DNA from: Xenorhabdus mauleonii
GTDB taxonomy: Bacteria; Pseudomonadota; Gammaproteobacteria; Enterobacterales; Enterobacteriaceae
Length of the DNA: 64,000 bases
Assembly (NCBI RefSeq): GCF_900113945.1
Contig: NZ_FORG01000010.1
Span: forward strand, 100,104 to 164,103
Direction of reading: 5' to 3'
The notes beneath the pieces were generated by a model, which ran no database searches, was not told the DNA's origin, and saw only the letters and a list, made by a program, of their open reading frames with translations. The position numbers were made by a program, and so were the translations under genes. Positions 55,375 through 63,062 of this stretch are shown piece by piece. Each line of letters starts with the position of its first letter. Within the stretch, counting starts at the first letter, position 1.

Positions 55375-55725
55375 ATGGCGAATACTGAGAAAGAAAAATT
55401 TGCCCAGATTAACCTCGGCCAACGGCTGGAAGGATTGAATCATCTATCAAGGATCAGGGCAACATACTGGGGGGATGACGAAAAGGAGTTCAATCGCTTT
55501 TTGGCTGACATGCGCGATAAGAAAGACTGCCACTATGAAGAAAATAAACGGGCATTATCCGCCATTTTTTATTTGGCGAACATTCCTCTCTCTCGGCACG
55601 ATAACGAGTTCAAGCATTTCACCCAAGAAGAAAAACAAGCCCTGATCAAGGCGATGAACCATATTAAAGTTGTTGTCAGCCAATTTCCAAAGCACCTGAC
55701 ATTGCCTGCGGAGGCTCTCTTCTGA
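55375..55725 (+). CDS. Small P2-like early protein (DUF5347-like)
   Basis: A 116-residue hydrophilic cytosolic protein immediately after the control region, in the place of P2-like early genes. It contains LGQRLEGLNHLSRIRATYWG and a helical C-terminal half (FTQEEKQALIKAMNHIKVVV). It resembles small proteins found beside gpA in enterobacterial P2-like prophages (DUF5347 by memory, not verified). The start ATG 55375 has GAGGGA 6 bases upstream. Function unknown. Confidence 0.7.
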   Translation: MANTEKEKFAQINLGQRLEGLNHLSRIRATYWGDDEKEFNRFLADMRDKKDCHYEENKRALSAIFYLANIPLSRHDNEFKHFTQEEKQALIKAMNHIKVVVSQFPKHLTLPAEALF

Positions 55726-55839
55726 GCAGGGCTGACTAACCGTCGTTTTTTGAACACATTTTTTAATACCAGTGAATGACATGGATACGTCAGGCATTTG
55801 CACACCTTTAAATTTGCGCACCTTAACATGGTAATATTG

Positions 55840-57849
55840 ATGAATAGCGACGTTATCAACAGCAAACATAATAATGGCTATTTAATTGCCAGCCACAAAC
55901 ACACTGCGGAATTCAGGCCGAATACACCGCAGGGCATTTCAATGGCAGAGCGCTTGTTATGGGAAGTCAACGCGGAAGATCACCAATGGCGCCATCAATA
56001 TATCGGGCAGATGCCAGATTTTTTGGCAAAGTATTTCAGTCATCGTTATGTTGCTATTTTTTCCCGTGCGGGTCGCCGTGAGGCAAACTCCTTCCTGAGA
56101 AAAACTGTCGGGCAAAATGTCCTGCCCCGATTGCAGTTAGTAAAGGAAAAATATCAATTCAACCGCTGTCTTCCTGATAGCAACCTTGCCGGAACTTCCC
56201 CTTTTCCTTTTGTTAATCAATTGGACAATGTGGCGACATATGACCGCAAACAACTTCTGAAACTCGCTCATGACATTTCCGTTTTCATTTCTGGCAATTA
56301 TGAGCATTACTCTTTGGCATATTCACAAAAGTATCCGCCAGTCTCTGCTGATAATGAAGATGAGCTATTTTCTCGTGTCAGCAGGTTATACAAATTGCTG
56401 GCGAAACTGACGATGCAGTGCGGAACTAATCCTCCCTATTGGCAGAGTTTCAATGGTGGGCGAAAAGCGCCATCGGTTGACCAATTATGTTCGGGAATGC
56501 TGCGAATGATGTCTGCGCGTTGGTGGTATTTTCGTTTGAAACGCTTGCGTGATATTCAATCCGAACATATGGCGATTGCTGTCGGACAAGTACAACAAGC
56601 TGCTTCTCCTTATGTATCACGTCAGGCATTGAGAGAGTGGTTGGAGCAGAAACGGCGTAACCGTGAATTTTTCAAGCACTTTGATTTGGAAAATGAAGAA
56701 GGAGAGCGAATATCCCTGGCTGATACCGTTGTACATAGTAACGCAAACCCAGCTATCCGGCGTTGTGAATTAATGGTCAGAATGCGTGGTTTCGAAGATG
56801 TTGCTAACAAAATGAATTGTATTGGTGAGTTTTATACCATCACCGCTCCTGCAAAGTATCATGCGGTTCAGCATCAAGGCGGATTTGTTAAACATTGGGA
56901 TGGTGCGACTCCGCGCGATACCCAGCGATATTTGAGCGGTGTCTGGGCAAAGGCACGTGCGGCAATCGCTCGTGCGCGAATTCATATCTTTGGTTTTCGG
57001 GTGGTTGAACCTCACCATGATGGCACACCCCATTGGCACATGGTGTTGTTCATGATGCCAGAGCATCGGCAACAAGTCAGGGCAATCCTTGAACATTATG
57101 CATGTCAGGAAGATAAAAATGAGTTACGGCATCATGGGGCGAAAAAAGCGCGTTTTGATTATAGAAAGATTGATCCTAATAAAGGCAGTGCAACAGGTTA
57201 TATCGCAAAGTACATCTCCAAAAATATAGATGGATATGCACTGGAAGAAGAACAAGACCATGAAACGGGCGAATCTCTGCGCGATATGGCTAAATCAGTC
57301 ACAGCATGGGCGAGTCGTTGGCGTATTAGACAATTTCAACAAATTGGTGGCGCTCCGGTTTCGGTTTGGCGCGAATTACGTCGCCTCAGAGACTTGTGTT
57401 TGCTTGATAAAAAAGTCAATGCCGTTCTACGGGCTGCGGATGAAGGGAATTGGGCCGACTACACTCAGGCACAAGGGGGGCCTTGGGTGGCGCGTCGTGA
57501 TTTGGTCATTCGCTTATCTTACAAACATATTCCATTCGGAAGTCCTTATGGAGAAGACATTCACTCAATACAAGGTGTGACATCACCTTTTTTGCCTCGT
57601 ACAGAGTTCATTTGTACTCGTATTCACCAGTGGAATATTGTGCCTAAATTTAACGCAGATCCTAAACCTGAACAGATAGTTTATAAAAGGAACAAAAAAT
57701 TTTCTTCTTGGAGTTCTGTCAATAACTGTACCGATGAACAGACCACATGGCCGTTGGAATGCGGTGTGGGAGCAGGAGGAGGTGTAACAAAAGCGTTAAA
57801 AATGACATTAGTAAATATTCCTATAAAAGTAATAAATGATAGTTATTAA
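55840..57849 (+). CDS. P2 gpA-like rolling-circle replication endonuclease
   Basis: A 669-residue HUH endonuclease. Motif 2 (HUH) is in VVEPHHDGTPHWHMVLFM; motif 3 with the two catalytic tyrosines is in GYIAKYISKNIDGYAL, where P2 gpA has the same Y-x3-Y; ITAPAKYH precedes them as in P2 (LTAPSKYH). WASRWRIRQFQQIG and HITRT-like C-terminal blocks also match. The start is uncertain: ATG 55828 and 55840 are both possible and neither has a good ribosome site; the frame is open to 55798. It would nick phage DNA to start replication, of no use to a pure tailocin, so it marks prophage ancestry. Confidence 0.88.
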   Translation: MNSDVINSKHNNGYLIASHKHTAEFRPNTPQGISMAERLLWEVNAEDHQWRHQYIGQMPDFLAKYFSHRYVAIFSRAGRREANSFLRKTVGQNVLPRLQLVKEKYQFNRCLPDSNLAGTSPFPFVNQLDNVATYDRKQLLKLAHDISVFISGNYEHYSLAYSQKYPPVSADNEDELFSRVSRLYKLLAKLTMQCGTNPPYWQSFNGGRKAPSVDQLCSGMLRMMSARWWYFRLKRLRDIQSEHMAIAVGQVQQAASPYVSRQALREWLEQKRRNREFFKHFDLENEEGERISLADTVVHSNANPAIRRCELMVRMRGFEDVANKMNCIGEFYTITAPAKYHAVQHQGGFVKHWDGATPRDTQRYLSGVWAKARAAIARARIHIFGFRVVEPHHDGTPHWHMVLFMMPEHRQQVRAILEHYACQEDKNELRHHGAKKARFDYRKIDPNKGSATGYIAKYISKNIDGYALEEEQDHETGESLRDMAKSVTAWASRWRIRQFQQIGGAPVSVWRELRRLRDLCLLDKKVNAVLRAADEGNWADYTQAQGGPWVARRDLVIRLSYKHIPFGSPYGEDIHSIQGVTSPFLPRTEFICTRIHQWNIVPKFNADPKPEQIVYKRNKKFSSWSSVNNCTDEQTTWPLECGVGAGGGVTKALKMTLVNIPIKVINDSY

Positions 57850-57910
57850 CTATCAAATTTTATCTTTATGAAAGGAAAAAACTTCTTTAACTTTTCGTAA
57901 ATTAGGTGTA

Positions 57911-57926
57911 CTGTATAAACATACAG
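57911..57926 (+). promoter_or_regulatory. LexA (SOS) box
   Basis: CTGTATAAACATACAG is a perfect CTGT-N8-ACAG LexA consensus, 25-40 bp ahead of the 57951 start codon. It places the 74-aa gene and dinI under SOS control. Confidence 0.88.
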
Positions 57927-57950
57927 TTTTATATGGAGGCGGATATATCA

Positions 57951-58175
57951 ATGGAATCTCTTATGGAATCATTGGTAGCGCAACGTATTAATTTTATTGC
58001 CAGAATGGCAACAAGTTGCGAATGCAATCATGCGGAAGACAAAGAACTGGCTTTGGTTTGGATAGCGGAATTATCTGCACCTTATGAAAAAAGACTCAGT
58101 AGTTATCAGAAAGAATCAAGCAACAATTTGTTAAATGATGATGTATTAGAGGATTCAAGTTCAATTGAAGATTAG
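57951..58175 (+). CDS. SOS-regulated small prophage protein (candidate antirepressor)
   Basis: A 74-residue acidic protein with no family I can name: ESLVAQRINFIARMATSCECNHAED then ELALVWIAELSAPYEKRL and a Ser/Asn/Asp-rich tail. It starts 24 bp after a perfect LexA box. ATG 57951 has GGAGG at 57935-57939; ATG 57933 in the same frame would swallow that site. dinI follows after 18 bp. In phage 186 the LexA-controlled gene at this logical position is the antirepressor tum, so this gene, alone or with the DinI-like product, is a candidate to inactivate CI. Confidence 0.65.
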   Translation: MESLMESLVAQRINFIARMATSCECNHAEDKELALVWIAELSAPYEKRLSSYQKESSNNLLNDDVLEDSSSIED

Positions 58176-58193
58176 ATTTATCAGGAGAAAAGG

Positions 58194-58430
58194 ATGCGAG
58201 TAGAAGTACTTTTCGATAAACAAGCTAATGTTTCTGAAGCAGTCATGTCTGCACTTGAAAGTGAACTAAAAAAAAGAATATTACCGCATTATCCTGATAC
58301 ACATTTTAGGATTGCAATCAGCAGCAGTACCTCCATAAAAGTAACAGGGACGAACAACAGCAGCGAACGCGACCATATGATGGAACTTATTCAGGAAGTT
58401 TGGGAAGATGATAGTTGGTTGTCAGATTAA
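58194..58430 (+). CDS. dinI: DinI-family protein
   Basis: A 78-residue DinI-like protein: MRVEVLFDKQANVSEAVMSA and LIQEVWEDDSWLSD match DinI start and end, including the acidic C-terminal helix that binds RecA filaments. DinI stabilises RecA filaments and limits LexA/UmuD cleavage. It is preceded by AGGAGAAAAGG and lies in an SOS operon with the upstream 74-aa gene; a 17-bp terminator follows. In 186-like phages DinI-related sequence is part of Tum (from memory), so a role in derepression is possible. Confidence 0.88.
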   Translation: MRVEVLFDKQANVSEAVMSALESELKKRILPHYPDTHFRIAISSSTSIKVTGTNNSSERDHMMELIQEVWEDDSWLSD

Positions 58431-58474
58431 ATCTGACAGGTTATGGATGGCAAGTCACAGCAAAAAAACAACAT

Positions 58475-58516
58475 AACACAAAGGCAGGAAATCGTTTCCT
58501 GCCTTTGTGTTTTTTA
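58475..58516 (+). terminator. Strong terminator after dinI
   Basis: A perfect 17-bp stem AACACAAAGGCAGGAAA (58475-58491) / complement (58495-58511) with a TCG loop, running into TTTTT. It separates the SOS operon from the tail/lysis operon. Confidence 0.95.
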
Positions 58517-58661
58517 AAAGCCAATAAAAGCGAATCAATGAAACGTCTGTTGGTTTTTGTATCACTTTCCTGACAATTTCATCTCATTGAAGCATATTCC
58601 TCATTATTCGATCATAACTCTCCGATTTAAAAACTATTTTCTGCAAGGAAAAGGAGAGTGT

Positions 58662-58865
58662 ATGCAAATTATCGCACAACAAAATGAAACAGTTGATGCC
58701 ATCTGTTGGCGTCATTATGGCCGAACGCTGGGCATGACTGAACGTGTATTGCAAGCAAACCCAGGGTTGGCTGATTTTGGCGCGGTATTGCCCCATGGAA
58801 CGAAGGTTGAAATGCCGGAATTTATGCCGGTAGCCAGCAAACCTATTATCCAGCTATGGGATTAA
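58662..58865 (+). CDS. Phage tail protein X (P2 gpX)
   Basis: A 67-residue protein, exactly the P2 gpX size, with a LysM-like fold: DAICWRHYGRTLGMTERVLQ ANPGLADFGAVLPHGTKVEM in the body. LysM-type tail proteins sit near the baseplate/tail hub. ATG 58662 follows AAGGAG; the frame open from 58557 is not used. In P2 it follows capsid gene L; here it directly follows the dinI terminator, so the capsid genes are missing. Confidence 0.9.
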   Translation: MQIIAQQNETVDAICWRHYGRTLGMTERVLQANPGLADFGAVLPHGTKVEMPEFMPVASKPIIQLWD

Positions 58866-58874
58866 GGGATGTGC

Positions 58875-59138
58875 ATGGATAAATACAGTCATGCAACTTA
58901 TGCCTGCGTCAGCACTACTGCCATTTTTTCCGGACTTTCTTTATATGAATGGAGTTTTATTCTTGGGGTATTTGCCAGCATTTGCCTTGGGGTTTTGACT
59001 TATCGACTCAATCGTCAGGAGCAGATGAAACGAACCCTGATTTTAAAAAACATTCTGGAAAATTTGGAATTAGAGCCTGCATCAAAATCATCCAAGATTG
59101 TCAGCGAGCTGATCAACCAAGCTCCGAAAGAGTTATAG
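58875..59138 (+). CDS. Phage holin (P2 gpY position)
   Basis: An 87-residue small membrane protein with two hydrophobic segments (CVSTTAIFSGLSLYEWSFI and LGVFASICLGVLTYRL) and a basic/helical C-terminal tail, in the holin position between gpX and the endolysin. It forms inner-membrane lesions that allow endolysin activation. ATG 58875 is preferred because AAGGG lies 6 bases upstream; an in-frame ATG at 58869 overlaps the ribosome site. Confidence 0.82.
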   Translation: MDKYSHATYACVSTTAIFSGLSLYEWSFILGVFASICLGVLTYRLNRQEQMKRTLILKNILENLELEPASKSSKIVSELINQAPKEL

Positions 59139-59166
59139 CGTGTGAGAACAGTATGCGGGGGACAGT

Positions 59167-59703
59167 GTGCAAGATTTTAAAACGAAACTCAGCCAATGGG
59201 TTCTTGCGTTGGTGATTGGTGGAGCGACATCTTCCCTTATTTTTTCCCAGTTTTTGGATGAGAAAGAAGGTAATCGTTTTTTTGCTTACCAAGATGCAGG
59301 CGGGATTTGGACAATATGCCGGGGTGTGACACAAGTTGATGGAAAAAAAGTGCACAAAGGAATGCAATTGACACCTGAACAATGTAACGCTCTGAATCGG
59401 ATTGAGGCGGATAAGGCGATTGACTGGGTGAGGAAAAATATCCATGTACCGCTCACTGAACCGCAAATTGCCGGAATAGCCAGCTTCTGCCCGTATAATA
59501 TTGGCCCCGCAAAATGTTTCTCTTCTACTTTTTATCGCAAACTCAATGCAGGGGATAAAAAAGGTGCCTGTGCAGAGATCAAGCGTTGGATCTTCGACGG
59601 CGGACGCGATTGTCGAAAAACTCGGGGGCAGTCGAACGGTTGTTATGGGCAAGTTTTGCGTCGTGAGCAGGAGGCTGAACTGGTTTGTTGGGGATTGGAA
59701 TAA
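59167..59703 (+). CDS. SAR endolysin (lysozyme, GH24)
   Basis: A 178-residue muramidase. An N-terminal signal-anchor-release segment (WVLALVIGGATSSLIFSQF, with small residues) precedes the catalytic E-x8-D-x5-T triad in DEKEGNRFFAYQDAGGIWTI CRG. It is followed by the usual CNALNRIEADKAIDWV and CFSSTFYRKLNAG blocks. The start is GTG 59167. The stop overlaps the Rz start (TAATG). Used to release tailocin particles through cell lysis. Confidence 0.87.
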   Translation: MQDFKTKLSQWVLALVIGGATSSLIFSQFLDEKEGNRFFAYQDAGGIWTICRGVTQVDGKKVHKGMQLTPEQCNALNRIEADKAIDWVRKNIHVPLTEPQIAGIASFCPYNIGPAKCFSSTFYRKLNAGDKKGACAEIKRWIFDGGRDCRKTRGQSNGCYGQVLRREQEAELVCWGLE

Positions 59704-60206
59704 TGAAAAAGATGCCATTAGTTGTGAGTCTAATCATTGGCGGAAGCTTTGGTTGGTGGGGGCATCGCTCCCTGTTTCTCAGTGAAGTGGCAGGGTTGAA
59801 ACAACAGCATGCAACTCAGCTTGTTGCCATCAACCAAAAAGCGCATTCAGAAACGCTGGCCGCCATTCAGCAAATGAAAGATGCTCAAAATCGGGCGGCG
59901 GAATTGGATAAATACTACTCAGGAAAATTAGCTAATGTCACCGAAGAAAATGCGGTCTTACGTGCTGATATTGTTGCCGGTCATCGCCGGGTGCAAATCG
60001 CCGCCGCCAACCTTGCTACCTGTCAGCTCACCCAAAACCGAGATACCGGCGCCCGCAGCGTGGGCGATGGAGCCCAAGTCGAACTCACTGCAAGAGCTGG
60101 ACGCACTATTTACGATATCCGAGCCGGAATCATCCGCGATCAAGCCAAACTAGACTACTTGCAGCAATATGTCCGTGATGTTGTTCGGCAGTGCAAGGCG
60201 GAATAA
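59703..60206 (+). CDS. Rz-like inner-membrane spanin
   Basis: A 167-residue type II membrane protein: N-terminal anchor (LVVSLIIGGSFGWWG), then a long helical periplasmic domain with Ala/Gln/Lys/Glu-rich coiled coil and C-terminal LDYLQQYVRDVVRQC. It starts at ATG 59703, overlapping the lysozyme stop. With the embedded Rz1 it forms a two-component spanin that fuses inner and outer membranes at the end of lysis. Confidence 0.82.
   Translation: MKKMPLVVSLIIGGSFGWWGHRSLFLSEVAGLKQQHATQLVAINQKAHSETLAAIQQMKDAQNRAAELDKYYSGKLANVTEENAVLRADIVAGHRRVQIAAANLATCQLTQNRDTGARSVGDGAQVELTARAGRTIYDIRAGIIRDQAKLDYLQQYVRDVVRQCKAE
59935..60153 (+). CDS. Rz1-like outer-membrane lipoprotein, nested in Rz
   Basis: A 72-residue frame read +1 relative to Rz and wholly inside it. 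It has a short lipoprotein signal (LILLPVIAGC, lipobox IAGC, mature Cys20) and a Pro-rich stretch right after it (CKSPPPTLLPVSSPKTEIPA PA), the classical Rz1 design. Nested Rz/Rz1 genes are common in lambdoid and P2-like phages (P2 lysB/lysC). No separate ribosome site is obvious, but AATGTC at 59935 follows AAATTAGCT in Rz. Confidence 0.8.
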   Translation: MSPKKMRSYVLILLPVIAGCKSPPPTLLPVSSPKTEIPAPAAWAMEPKSNSLQELDALFTISEPESSAIKPN

Positions 60207-60213
60207 TTTTTCC

Positions 60214-60353
60214 TATACCTTATGAATTTCAAGATGCGTCGAGGTGGCAAGGGAATTAACCTCCGGGAGCATGGGTAACCGTATATTTATAGAAACGGTG
60301 ACCAGTGTGAATGAACGCAGCCAACAAAGGGCAACTTGAAAGACGACGGGTAC
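60214..60353. repeat. Interspersed inverted-repeat element, 140 bp (copy 2)
   Basis: Left end TATACCTTATGAATTTCAAG, right end CAACTTGAAAGACGACGGGT. Both ends and the inner GCAGCCAACAAAGGGCAAC match the 12271-12485 copy; the centre is shorter and different. It sits where P2 tail-completion genes R and S would lie. Confidence 0.75.
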
Positions 60354-60403
60354 GTAAATAATGGCATTTTGTTTCAAATTGTTCAGCGCCATACCATAAC
60401 TCA

Positions 60404-60445
60404 CAAAAGGCCTTCTCCCATCTTAGGGAAGGCCTTTTGTTTTTC
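60404..60445 (+). terminator. Terminator after the lysis cassette
   Basis: An 11-bp stem CAAAAGGCCTT (60404-60414) / AAGGCCTTTTG (60429-60439) with extra inner CCC/GGG pairing, followed by TTTTT. Confidence 0.88.
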
Positions 60446-60548
60446 ATTTAACTTAATGATATTAAAGGCATTTATTTCTGGATTTGTATGCTGTTTCTTA
60501 CAAGCCTAGTTTAATGTCCGACCTGCTTTTTCATGGCATTCTTACGCC

Positions 60549-61184
60549 ATGAACACACAACTCACTGAACTGATGCGCTTATTGCGCAACCTGATTCGAG
60601 CAGGCGTCATTACCCAAGTGGATACCACCAAGGGAATGTGCCGGGTCGCGACAGGCAATCTTGAAACCAACTGGCTGCACTGGTTGACATCCAGAGCGGG
60701 AAATTCCCGCACATGGTGGGCGCCCAGTGTCGGTGAGCAGGTTTTATTACTGTCCATAGGCGGAGAACTGACCACCGCCTTTGTATTGCCTGCGATTTTT
60801 TCAGATGAGTTTCCGGCGCCATCAACATCACCAGAAGCAACGCATATTACGTTTCCGGATGGTGCCGTGATGGAGTATGAACCGCAATCCGGCGCATTGA
60901 CTGTGACTGGCATCAAAACCGCGACAGTGACTGCATCGGATTCCGTCCATATTACCGCGCCGGAAATCACCTGTGTTGCCAGCACCCGAATTACGCTGGA
61001 CACACCGGAAGTCATCTGTACGCAGCTAATGAGCACAGGCAACTTAATTGTGCGCAATGGCGGCAAAATGACGGGCAATATTGAACACTCCGGAGGCACA
61101 TTCAGTTCCAACGGCGTGGTCGTGGATTCCCATAAACACACCGGCGTCAGGTCAGGCGGTGACACAACAGGAGGCCCCGTATGA
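60549..61184 (+). CDS. Baseplate assembly protein V (P2 gpV, tail spike)
   Basis: A 211-residue baseplate hub/spike protein. N-terminal OB-like domain (IRAGVITQVDTTKGMCRVATG, RAGNSRTWWAPSVGEQVLLL), then a beta-helical spike (repeated GAVMEY, VTGIKTATVTASDSVHITAP) ending in the apex metal-binding DSHKHTGVRSGGDTTGGPV, where the His-x-His binds iron in P2 V. It pierces the target outer membrane. It starts a V-W-J-I-H operon after the terminator; overlaps W by 4 bases. Confidence 0.93.
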   Translation: MNTQLTELMRLLRNLIRAGVITQVDTTKGMCRVATGNLETNWLHWLTSRAGNSRTWWAPSVGEQVLLLSIGGELTTAFVLPAIFSDEFPAPSTSPEATHITFPDGAVMEYEPQSGALTVTGIKTATVTASDSVHITAPEITCVASTRITLDTPEVICTQLMSTGNLIVRNGGKMTGNIEHSGGTFSSNGVVVDSHKHTGVRSGGDTTGGPV

Positions 61185-61531
61185 TGTATCTGGGAATGAA
61201 CCGGCAGACAGGCCGGGAGTTGACAGATTTGGCACACGTCCGGCAATCCGTCAGCGATATTTTATTAACTCCAGTAGGCAGCCGTATCGCGCGTCGTACA
61301 TATGGTTCCTTGCTGCCTGAACTGATCGACTGGCCACAGAACCCAGCGCTCAGGCTTCAGGTGATGGCGGCCAGCTATACCGCCATCAGCCGTTGGGAGC
61401 CTCGTGTGACGTTAACGTCCATCACGATGGAAACTGGGCAGGACGGCAAAATGGTGGTGGATATTACGGGAACTTACCATCAATCAGCCAAAGAATTTTC
61501 ACTTTCTATTCCGGTGAGCCATTCCCGGTAA
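61181..61531 (+). CDS. Baseplate protein W (P2 gpW, gp25-like)
   Basis: A 116-residue wedge protein of the gp25/IraD-like family: GMNRQTGRELTDLAHVRQSV and LLTPVGSRIARRTYGSLLPELID are the conserved core. It is part of the minimal sheath-initiating baseplate with V, J and I. Two successive ATG codons overlap the V stop. Confidence 0.93.
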   Translation: MMYLGMNRQTGRELTDLAHVRQSVSDILLTPVGSRIARRTYGSLLPELIDWPQNPALRLQVMAASYTAISRWEPRVTLTSITMETGQDGKMVVDITGTYHQSAKEFSLSIPVSHSR

Positions 61532-61552
61532 GGCTATTCCGAGAGGTAAAGC

Positions 61553-62461
61553 ATGCCAACAATCGATTTAAGCCAGCTACCACCACCGGATGTGGTTGAG
61601 CCGCTGGATTATGAACAACTACTGGAAGAGCGAAAAAAAGGATTGATTTCGCTTTATCCAGAAGATCAGCAAGAAGCCATTGCTCGCACTTTGCAATTGG
61701 AGTCCGAGCCTTTGGTCAAGTTACTGGAAGAGAACGTTTACCGCGAATTGCTTTTGCGTCAGCGGGTTAACGAAGCGGCGCGGGCCGTGATGGTAGCTTA
61801 TTCAACAGGCAGTGATTTGGATCAATTGGGGGCGAACAATAACGTATCCCGCATGATCTTGCGCCCTGTGGATAACACCACCGTTCCCCCGACACCAGCG
61901 GTAATGGAATCTGATAACGACTATCGAGTACGCATTCCGCAAGCTTTTGAAGGCTTGAGTGTTGCCGGCCCAGTTGGTTCGTATGAATACCATGCCCGCA
62001 GTGCGGACGGCCGTGTTGCCGATGCGTCGGCAATCAGTCCATCGCCGGCCAACGTTACAGTGACCATTATGTCGCGCGAAGATAAAGGCGTTGCGTCCAA
62101 GGAGTTGCTGGAAAAAGTTGAAAAAGCGCTGAACGACGAAAACGTGCGCCCGGTGGCGGATCGTCTGACCGTTCAATCGGCGAACATTGTGGAATATGAA
62201 ATTGACGCCGTGTTGTACATCTTCCCGACACCGGAATCAGAACCTATTCGCAAGGCGGCGGAGCAAAAGCTGAAACACTACGTAGAAGCGCAACATCGTT
62301 TGGGGCGTGATATCCGCTTATCCGCGATTTATGCCGCATTGCATGTAGAAGGCATCCAACGTGTAGAACTGAAAGCACCGTTGAAAGACGTCGTACTGGA
62401 TAAAACCCAGGCATCTTACTGCACCAAAACCACCCTGACGATGGGAGGCTCGGATGAGTGA
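61553..62461 (+). CDS. Baseplate assembly protein J (P2 gpJ)
   Basis: A 302-residue wedge protein of the gpJ/gp47 family. The N-terminus IDLSQLPPPDVVEPLDYEQL LEE is typical; central block ESDNDYRVRIPQAFEGLSVAGPVGSYEY is the conserved gpJ core. It links sheath baseplate to fibres. GAGAGGTAAAGC precedes the ATG; overlaps gene I by 8 bases. Confidence 0.93.
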   Translation: MPTIDLSQLPPPDVVEPLDYEQLLEERKKGLISLYPEDQQEAIARTLQLESEPLVKLLEENVYRELLLRQRVNEAARAVMVAYSTGSDLDQLGANNNVSRMILRPVDNTTVPPTPAVMESDNDYRVRIPQAFEGLSVAGPVGSYEYHARSADGRVADASAISPSPANVTVTIMSREDKGVASKELLEKVEKALNDENVRPVADRLTVQSANIVEYEIDAVLYIFPTPESEPIRKAAEQKLKHYVEAQHRLGRDIRLSAIYAALHVEGIQRVELKAPLKDVVLDKTQASYCTKTTLTMGGSDE

Positions 62462-63062
62462 TCGCCTTCTACCGATGGGCTCGACTCAGCTAGAGCTTGC
62501 AGCAGCTAAAGCTTGTGCTGAATTGCAGAAAGTCAACGTTCCACTTCGTGAACTGTGGAACCCAGACACATGTCCGGCATCATTGCTGCCCTATTTGGCA
62601 TGGGCATGGTCAGTAGATCGCTGGGACGAAAACTGGCCTGAGAGCACCAAAAGAGAAGTGATCAAAAACTCGCTGTTCCTGCACAAACATAAAGGAACGA
62701 TTGGTGCGATTCGGCGCGTAGTTGAACCGCTGGGATATCTCATCCGCGTAAAAGAGTGGTGGCAAACCAACGATGCTCCCGGCACGTTCCGGCTGGACAT
62801 TGGTGTACTGGAGAGCGGCATTACTCAGGAAACATTTGATGAACTGGAAAACCTGATTTTTGATGCCAAGCCAGTGAGCCGACATCTGATTGGTTTGGAC
62901 ATCAACTTAGATACGCGTGGTGAATATCACTACTCGGCAGCGACATACAGTGGTGACGAGCTGACAGTTTACCCCTATTTCCCGGAACAAATCACGGTAT
63001 CCGGTTCAGAAATCGTGGGCACGGGCATACATATTATTGATGACATGAGGATTAGACCATGA
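62454..63062 (+). CDS. Tail protein I (P2 gpI)
   Basis: A 202-residue baseplate periphery protein: LLPMGSTQLELAAAKACAEL at the start and LLPYLAWAWSVDRWDENWPE in the family core, followed by LHKHKGTIGAIRRVVEPLGY. It connects the baseplate to the tail fibre H. The stop overlaps the fibre gene start (ATGA). Confidence 0.93.
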   Translation: MSDRLLPMGSTQLELAAAKACAELQKVNVPLRELWNPDTCPASLLPYLAWAWSVDRWDENWPESTKREVIKNSLFLHKHKGTIGAIRRVVEPLGYLIRVKEWWQTNDAPGTFRLDIGVLESGITQETFDELENLIFDAKPVSRHLIGLDINLDTRGEYHYSAATYSGDELTVYPYFPEQITVSGSEIVGTGIHIIDDMRIRP

